A DNA stretch of 38,218 bases from contig JAITAJ010000199.1 of the NCBI GenBank assembly GCA_031284185.1, forward strand, positions 1 to 38,218, given 5' to 3'. This stretch comes from Accumulibacter sp. Its GTDB lineage: Bacteria; Pseudomonadota; Gammaproteobacteria; Burkholderiales; Rhodocyclaceae. A model generated the notes under the pieces. That model did not search any database. It saw only the letters and a list, made by a program, of their open reading frames with translations, and was not told where the DNA came from. The position numbers and the translations under genes are program-made. Shown here piece by piece: positions 33,808-38,218 of this stretch (positions within the stretch are counted from its first letter, which is position 1; every line of letters starts with the position of its first letter).

Positions 33808-35088
33808 CTATTTGAGCTTGCCGACGGCGCGCACGTAGGGAAGGCCCGCGGGCGTGATCACGGACAGCCGCGCGAGCGCGTCCTCGGCCTCGGCGCGCCT
33901 GGCGAAGTCGCCGTAGATGACGCCGAGCCGGTCGCTGCCGCTCAGGCGCGAACGGTAAACGCGGATCTGTCGTGGATCGAGCTGGGCGGCCAGCTCATCC
34001 ACCAGGAGCTGGACACTGGAAAGGTTGCCGGCGGCGGTGCTGAAGAACTGAATGAAATAGTGCGAGTCCGGTGTGTTTTTCAGCCACTCATCGGTCGCGG
34101 CAATGCGTTCCCCCAGGGTTGGCGTCCGGCGCGCCGGGCGCGGAGCGCCGGCGGTTTCCTCCGCCGTCACCGGCGCTTCCGTCCGAACGGGCCGTCCCGC
34201 GCCCATCCACCCGCCGAGCAAGGCGGCCACGACAGTCGCGCCGGCCACGGCCATGAATCGCCCGCGCCTTCCGTCCAGGGGAGAAAGCCGGGCATCGCGG
34301 ATCGCGGCTCGCGCCTGCCGGGAATCCACCCGGTGTTCCCCGTCGGAAAAGGCGGCAAGCAGGCTCTTGTCGGCCAGGACGTTGATCCGCCGGGAGAGTC
34401 CCCGCGACGCCCCGGCGATGAGGCGGATGGCGCGCGGCGTGAACAGGTCCGGCCCGCGATATCCCGCGGCCCGCAGACGGAAGTTCAGGTAGTCGCCGAT
34501 ATCGTCGCGGCGCAGCGGCTCCAGCGTGAAATTGTGGGTGATCCGATCCTTCAACTGGCGCATGCTCCTCTCGCCCAGGCGTTCGTCGAGTTCGGGCTGG
34601 CCGAAGAGCGCGATGTGCAACAGCTTGTGACGCGAAGATTCGAGGTTGGACAGCAGACGGATTCCTTCGAGCGTCTCCGCCGGCATGGCGTGCGCCTCGT
34701 CGATCAGCACCACGACCCGGCGCCCGGAAGCGTAGATTTCCAGCAGACGCTCGTACAGGGAATTCATCACCTGGTGCGTCCGCGAGCCGGTTGGCCCGAT
34801 CTTCAACTCGTCGGCGATGACGCGCAGAACGTCGTCATACGATGGCGAGGGCGCGGCGAGATAGACCGTTTCGCCGAATTCCGGCAGACGCTCCAGGAGC
34901 ATCCGGCAAAGCATGGTCTTGCCGCTGCCCACCTCGCCGCTCACTTTGACGATGCCTTCCTCTTGCGTGATGGCGTAGATCAGCGCTTCGAGCGTGGCGC
35001 CGCGCCTGGCGCCGGCAAAAAAGAAATCGGAATACGGAATGATGCTGAACGGCGCTTCGCTCAGGCCGAAATGTTCGAGATAGATCAT
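33808..35088 (-). CDS. mshM: MshM/ExeA-like AAA ATPase with SPOR-like C-terminus
   Basis: The 426-residue product starts MIYLEHFGLSEAPFSIIPYS, the family N-terminus. It carries Walker A GEVGSGKT (51-58) and Walker B VVLIDEAHA. A membrane helix (VAGATVVAALLGGWMGAG) separates the cytoplasmic ATPase from a periplasmic tail whose end (YFIQFFSTAAG ... RLGVIYGDFARRAEAEDAL) resembles a SPOR peptidoglycan-binding domain. ExeA-type proteins help the secretin pass the cell wall, so an ATPase joined to a septal-wall-binding tail makes sense. The ATG overlaps the stop of the regulator gene. The SPOR assignment is by pattern and moderate in strength. Confidence 0.85.
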   Translation of the reverse strand: MIYLEHFGLSEAPFSIIPYSDFFFAGARRGATLEALIYAITQEEGIVKVSGEVGSGKTMLCRMLLERLPEFGETVYLAAPSPSYDDVLRVIADELKIGPTGSRTHQVMNSLYERLLEIYASGRRVVVLIDEAHAMPAETLEGIRLLSNLESSRHKLLHIALFGQPELDERLGERSMRQLKDRITHNFTLEPLRRDDIGDYLNFRLRAAGYRGPDLFTPRAIRLIAGASRGLSRRINVLADKSLLAAFSDGEHRVDSRQARAAIRDARLSPLDGRRGRFMAVAGATVVAALLGGWMGAGRPVRTEAPVTAEETAGAPRPARRTPTLGERIAATDEWLKNTPDSHYFIQFFSTAAGNLSSVQLLVDELAAQLDPRQIRVYRSRLSGSDRLGVIYGDFARRAEAEDALARLSVITPAGLPYVRAVGKLK

Positions 35089-36527
35089 GGCTCCCCGGTC
35101 GGGAACGCCATCCGATCGTACAGGGCGGCGCGATCGAGGCCGAGCAGACGCGCCGCCCGACCGCCGTTGCCGTCCGCCAGCCGCAGCGCCGCCTCGACGT
35201 AGCTCCGCTCGGTCTCGGCCAGCAGCCGATCCAGGCTGAATGGCGGCTGCCGCAGGCGGATCATGGCGGATTCCAGCAGATCCTCCCGGAGTTCCGTCAC
35301 GGAAAGCGGCGGGATGGCCGGCGCCGGTTCTTCCTGAACGTCCAGTTCGGCTTCCAGTTCGGTCCGGGCGATGATCCTGCCGGGATGCTTGACGATCAGC
35401 CGGATGACGATGTCGCGCAGCTCCCTGAGGTTGCCGGGAAAGGCGTAGCGCAGCCAGCACTGCCGCGCTTCCTCGCAAAACTCGAACGCCGGGCGCTGTG
35501 CCCGCGCCGCGTAGAGGTGGCGGAAATGATCCAGCAGGAGCAGTTTGTCGGCGCCCATTTCGCGCAAGGGCGGCACGTTGACCCGGCACGCGGAGAGGCG
35601 ATAGTAGAGATCGGCGCGAAAACGGCCCGCCTTGACCTCCTCATACAGATCGCGGTGGCTCGCCGCGATGATTCTGGCCCGGCTTGAGCGTTCCAGGGTT
35701 TCCCCGAGCCGGTGGAAGGCGCCGTTTTCCAGGACGCGCTGCAATCGGGCCTGGAGTTCCAGCGAAAGTCCGCCGATCCGATCGAGAAACAAGGTGCCGT
35801 CGGCGGCATTCTCGAAATATCCCGGCCTTGCCGTGTCGGCGCCGGGGAAGGCGTCTTTCGCGTGGCCGAACAGCATGGGTTCGAGCAGCGCCGGGGGAAC
35901 GGCGGCGCAATTCACCGCAAGAAACGGCTTGCCGTCGCGTTTCGTGCGGTGATGCAGATAGCTGCCGGCCAGCGCTTCCTTGCGCGTGCCCGATTCCCCT
36001 TCGATCAGCACCGGAAAGGGCGAATCCGCGCATTGCAGCAACTGCCGTTTCAGTCTCTCGGTCGCCGCGCTGGTGCCGATGAGCGGCGCCGCTATCGGCG
36101 TTTCCCGCCACTTTTCCAGAACGCGGCAGATCGAGGCCTGGCGCAGCGCGGCGAACAAGTCCTCGGTACCGCACGGCCAGGTCACGAAATCGGCGGCGCC
36201 GAGCGCGCGGGCGTGACGGGCGTTGTCGGTCTCGTCCCGTTCCGCGAGGACGATGATCCTGATCGATGGGCAGATGCCGAGAAGGTCCGTGATCAGCGCG
36301 AAGCCCTCTTCCGGTCGACGCGGAGAAGGCGGCCACCCGAGACCGACGAGCGCCAGTTCGGGCGCGCGCCCGAGCGCGTGGAGCCCTTGGGCGCAGTGCG
36401 AACGGGAATGGCTGGTGACGATCTCGAATGCGGAACCGAGAGAAGAAACCAGCTCCCCGACGACCGGCGGATCGTCGACGATCAGCAGCAGCGGCTTTTG
36501 CGCGGACCCGGTCGGTGCGTCAGTCAT
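35085..36527 (-). CDS. PrsR-like regulator with degenerate receiver and AAA+ domains
   Basis: The 480-residue product has the layout of a sigma54 activator: receiver (about 11-130), AAA+ domain (145-385) and Fis-type helix-turn-helix (NGGRAARLLGLDRAALYDRM). The receiver resembles PrsR of EPS/PEP-CTERM systems (LGWPPSPRRPEEG), but the phosphoacceptor position is Gly62, the Thr is Ala95 and the Lys is Trp117. In the AAA+ part Walker A reads GESGTRKE (177-184), the GAFTGA loop is DAFPGA (225-230) and Walker B is FLDR (247-250). It should neither be phosphorylated nor activate sigma54 normally. It is the first gene of the pilus operon, so probably its local regulator (inference). Confidence 0.85.
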   Translation of the reverse strand: MTDAPTGSAQKPLLLIVDDPPVVGELVSSLGSAFEIVTSHSRSHCAQGLHALGRAPELALVGLGWPPSPRRPEEGFALITDLLGICPSIRIIVLAERDETDNARHARALGAADFVTWPCGTEDLFAALRQASICRVLEKWRETPIAAPLIGTSAATERLKRQLLQCADSPFPVLIEGESGTRKEALAGSYLHHRTKRDGKPFLAVNCAAVPPALLEPMLFGHAKDAFPGADTARPGYFENAADGTLFLDRIGGLSLELQARLQRVLENGAFHRLGETLERSSRARIIAASHRDLYEEVKAGRFRADLYYRLSACRVNVPPLREMGADKLLLLDHFRHLYAARAQRPAFEFCEEARQCWLRYAFPGNLRELRDIVIRLIVKHPGRIIARTELEAELDVQEEPAPAIPPLSVTELREDLLESAMIRLRQPPFSLDRLLAETERSYVEAALRLADGNGGRAARLLGLDRAALYDRMAFPTGEP

Positions 36528-36536
36528 CGCAGGACT

Positions 36537-36660
36537 TCAGAGGACGGAGGCTGGAGAGGACGGAAGACCGATTGGTTCGGGCGCTTCGTGCCGGGGAATG
36601 GACGAAAAACCGGGCACGTTTCAGAGGGCGGAGGCTTGAGAAGACGGAGATCACGTTCGG
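36537..36660 (+). repeat. Diverged intergenic repeat core upstream of the pilus operon
   Basis: GGCGCTTCGTGCC (36580-36592) and the following GGGGAATGGACGAAAAACCGG are a diverged copy of the core. Purine-rich segments such as AGAGGACGGAGG (36539-36550), AGAGGACGGAAG (36555-36566) and GAGAAGACGGAG lie on both sides. The repeat begins within about ten bases of the pilus regulator's ATG, so the operon's leader and perhaps its promoter lie within it. No convincing sigma70 or sigma54 promoter was found. Confidence 0.7.
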
Positions 36661-36733
36661 CTTCGGCGCATGGATGAAAACGCAAGGATAGCCTGACCAT
36701 CGGGCAGAAGCGATGATTATTCCACATTTTTCG

Positions 36734-36880
36734 GAAGACAGAGGATAGAAAACAGAAGACAGATCGGCTCGCGGCGCTTCGCGCCGGAGTGGGGACGGAA
36801 AACCGGGCGCTCGATTTTTCGTCCCTTACCCGGCGCGAAGCGCCCAAGCTCATCTGTCTTCCCAGGATTCTGTCTTCTGA
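36734..36880. repeat. Intergenic repeat forming a large inverted repeat
   Basis: The left arm comprises GAAGACAGAT (36755-36764) and GGCGCTTCGCGCCGG (36773-36787). The right arm is its inverted counterpart CCGGCGCGAAGCGCC (36830-36844) and ATCTGTCTTC (36852-36861). Between them lies the core GACGGAAAACCGGGCGCTCG and a T-run. Further motifs (GAAGACAGAGGATAG, CTGTCTTCT) flank it. It lies just upstream of the padR promoter and may isolate that gene from neighbouring transcription. Confidence 0.75.
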
Positions 36881-36884
36881 ACTC

Positions 36885-36925
36885 TTGACTTAGATATTAT
36901 CAAGATGTATCTTGTAAATATCTAA
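36885..36925 (+). promoter_or_regulatory. padR promoter with overlapping palindromic operator
   Basis: TTGACT (36885-36890), a 17-base spacer and TATCTT (36908-36913) make a plausible sigma70 promoter. A 36-base inverted repeat, 15 of 18 pairs matching, runs from TTAGATATT (36890-36898) to AATATCTAA (36917-36925), with inner arms CAAGAT and ATCTTG. It covers the whole spacer and the -10 region. Such long AT-rich palindromes are typical of PadR/YqjI binding sites, so negative autoregulation is likely. Confidence 0.75.
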
Positions 36926-36943
36926 ACATGTCTGGAGATGAAA

Positions 36944-37525
36944 ATGTGTTCTTCCCTTCGTCAATCCTTTTTCGGTCACGAGCATCATCACGGCAGGCAT
37001 TCCGGGCAAATCGACCATCCGCAGGTCCATGCGGAATTCCCCTTTGGCGGGGGTGGCGGGAGACGGGAGCGGATTTTCGCGTCCGGCGACATGAAGTTCG
37101 TGGTCCTGCACCTGCTTGGGCGGAAACCCGCGCACGGCTACGAGATCATCAAGGCCATGAGTGAGCTCGTGGGCGGCGATTACGCGCCGAGTCCCGGAAC
37201 GATCTATCCGACGCTGAGCATGTTGGAAGACCTCGGTTGGGTCGTTTCGGTGCTCCAGGACGGCGGTCGCAAGGAGTATCGAATTTCCGCCGAAGGCCAG
37301 GCCCGGCTCGAAGAGCAGCATGAGACCGTCGAGCGTGTTCTGGCGCATCTGGCGCATGCCAAAAGTCGCGCGCGTGGGCGGCACATGCCGGAAATCATGC
37401 GCGCCATGGAGAACCTGAAAACGGCCCTGAGAATACGCCTGGGCAGCGAGCTTCCCGATCCGGCCGTCACGCGCCGAATTTCCGAAATCATCGATCGCGC
37501 CGCCGTCGAAATCGAGCGCTGTTGA
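36944..37525 (+). CDS. PadR-family metal-responsive regulator, YqjI type
   Basis: YqjI in E. coli is a nickel/iron-responsive repressor. The 193-residue product has a histidine-rich N-terminus (GHEHHHGRH, later DHPQVHAEF), then GGGGGRRERIFASG, which matches the YqjI linker. The PadR winged helix-turn-helix is clear (KFVVLHLLGRKPAHGYEIIK; SPGTIYPTLSMLEDLGWV), and a helical C-terminal dimerisation part follows. The ATG at 36944 lies six bases after TGGAG; an in-frame ATG at 36938 touches that motif directly and is less likely. The usual ferric-reductase partner yqjH is not in the window. DUF3861 follows in the same operon. Confidence 0.87.
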   Translation: MCSSLRQSFFGHEHHHGRHSGQIDHPQVHAEFPFGGGGGRRERIFASGDMKFVVLHLLGRKPAHGYEIIKAMSELVGGDYAPSPGTIYPTLSMLEDLGWVVSVLQDGGRKEYRISAEGQARLEEQHETVERVLAHLAHAKSRARGRHMPEIMRAMENLKTALRIRLGSELPDPAVTRRISEIIDRAAVEIERC

Positions 37526-37540
37526 ACTGAAAGGAGATCG

Positions 37541-37936
37541 ATGATGAAACGGCAACATCGTTATCGCGTCACCGTCGAACATCTGGCCTCCGGGGGCGAG
37601 GCGTCGCCGCGGGTTTCCGAGAGCTTGCGTTTCGAGGCCGCGTCGCACGATGAAATTCTCGAACTGGCGCGGCGCATCCGTCAGCGGGGCGGTTTCGATG
37701 AGGACAGCGCGGCGGCGCTCACGGTCGGCCTGAAACTTCTGGGCGAAGTGTGTTTGCGGAACCGGGAGCGTCCGATGTTCGGGGAATTCCTTCCTCATTT
37801 CGGTCAGCTCATAAAGCGTCTCAAGGAAAGTGCCGGCGCCGGGTCGTCCTCCGGTTCGAGCGGCGGGCAGGTGGCGGCGTCGGGAAGCCTGTCCGCCGCC
37901 CGCGGTCACGCCGTGGAGCGGCTTTTCGATGCTTGA
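37541..37936 (+). CDS. DUF3861 domain protein
   Basis: The 131-residue cytoplasmic product begins MMKRQHRYRVTVEHLA and continues with RFEAASHDEILELARRIRQR, FDEDSAAALTVGLKLLGEV and FGEFLPHFGQLIKRLKES, the DUF3861 pattern. Its function is unknown. The last 30 or so residues are Gly/Ser/Ala-rich and poorly conserved. A good Shine-Dalgarno (AAAGGAG) lies before the ATG at 37541, and the gene follows the PadR gene by 15 bases, so it probably shares the metal-regulated promoter. The stop codon overlaps the beginning of the 14-base tandem array. Confidence 0.83.
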   Translation: MMKRQHRYRVTVEHLASGGEASPRVSESLRFEAASHDEILELARRIRQRGGFDEDSAAALTVGLKLLGEVCLRNRERPMFGEFLPHFGQLIKRLKESAGAGSSSGSSGGQVAASGSLSAARGHAVERLFDA

Positions 37937-38010
37937 CAGACGATAGGAGACAGACGATAGGAGACAGACGATAGAAGACAGACGATAGAAGACAGACGAT
38001 AGAAGACAGA
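37935..38010 (+). repeat. 14-base tandem repeat array
   Basis: Five perfect-length units of GACAGACGATAGRA (37935-37948, 37949-37962, 37963-37976, 37977-37990, 37991-38004) are followed by a partial unit (38005-38010). The first two have GGA, the rest GAA at the end, so the array grew by recent unit duplication. The junction of two units reads AGAAGACAG, the reverse complement of the CTGTCTTCT motif in the other repeats. The array begins inside the DUF3861 stop codon. There are no spacers, so it is not a CRISPR. Confidence 0.95.
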
Positions 38011-38018
38011 TCAATTTG

Positions 38019-38177
38019 GGCGCTTCGCGCCGGGCAAGGACGAAAACCCGAGCGCCCGGTTTTTCTGTCCTCTGTCTTCTCTAGGCGCTGTCCTCTGAAC
38101 GCTGTCCTCTGAAATGCTTCGCGCCGGGCAAGGACGAAAACCCGAGCGCCCGGTTTTTCTGTTCTCTGTCTTCTCTA
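38019..38177 (+). repeat. Two 62-base direct copies of the repeat core
   Basis: The 62-base segments 38022-38083 and 38116-38177 differ at one position. Each contains GCTTCGCGCCGGGC, AAGGACGAAAACCCGAGCGC, CCGGTTTTT and CTGTCCTCTGTCTTCTCTA (second copy CTGTTCTCT). Between them lie two copies of GCTGTCCTCTGAA. The first copy is preceded by GG completing the hairpin GGCGCTTCGCGCC (38019-38031). The GC-rich part followed by a T-run gives a terminator-like appearance downstream of DUF3861. Confidence 0.92.
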
Positions 38178-38205
38178 CAGCGCGGAAGGAGAGGACGGCG
38201 GCCTT

Positions 38206-38211
38206 TATAAT
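38206..38211 (+). promoter_or_regulatory. Isolated perfect -10 box at window edge
   Basis: TATAAT occurs seven bases before the end of the window, right after the repeat block. No -35 match is found at the proper distance. It may belong to a rightward gene starting beyond the window. Confidence 0.25.
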
Positions 38212-38218
38212 CCGACCT

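Noticed and set aside
37935..38010. Tandem units looking like a CRISPR array
   Set aside because: Units are only 14 bases and directly joined; there are no spacers and no cas genes.
36890..38014. Open frame of 374 codons on the minus strand starting with repeated LSSV/YRLSSI-type residues
   Set aside because: The N-terminal repeat is simply the translated 14-base array, and the rest is antisense to the PadR and DUF3861 genes.

Overview
The window is a GC-rich chromosomal segment from a betaproteobacterium. The best guess is a Rhodocyclales-like or related lineage, judged from gene content and protein style (the rsmB-DUF4390-ntrYX block, a PrsR-like regulator and an MSHA-type pilus operon); this placement is inference. 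It covers the region around the replication origin: mnmE, yidC, yidD, rnpA, rpmH, gyrB, dnaN and dnaA are all present, with two strong parS-like sites and several DnaA-box clusters.

Layout. (1) 1-184: intergenic repeat. (2) 185-4056: leftward mnmE, yidC, yidD, rnpA and rpmH (membrane insertion, RNase P, ribosome, tRNA modification) from a strong promoter. (3) 4208-10486: glnS rightward, then leftward cls, glmS and oxyR. (4) 10511-15844: leftward gyrB, dnaN and dnaA. (5) 16396-22733: rightward rsmB, DUF4390, ntrY, ntrX and hemE. (6) 22734-23158: a gene-free, partly AT-rich stretch with DnaA-box-like sites and a repeat. (7) 23159-36527: a leftward operon of eleven genes for an MSHA/type IV-like pilus or type II-like machine. 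(8) 36528-38218: repeats, then a YqjI-type metal-sensing PadR regulator and a DUF3861 gene, then more repeats.

The pilus operon is closely packed, with several 4-base stop/start overlaps. In transcription order it holds a PrsR-like regulator, MshM-type ATPase with a SPOR-like tail, MshL secretin, MshN TPR protein, MshE assembly ATPase, MshG platform, PilM/PilN-type fusion, PilO/MshJ-type protein, MshK-like protein, a large GspK/PilX-like minor pilin and a smaller prepilin. The two last products share a module of about 190 residues, present twice in the large one. No ordinary major pilin or prepilin peptidase is in the window. The regulator has lost the key residues of its receiver and of its AAA+ engine.

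The signals not explained by ordinary genes are a dispersed intergenic repeat family (six copies of a core of about 41 bases flanked by CTGTCYTCT-type motifs, plus a 14-base tandem array), the competing origin candidates with dnaA separated from rpmH by about 10.5 kb, and two sigma54-type regulators with degenerate ATPase domains (NtrX and the pilus regulator).
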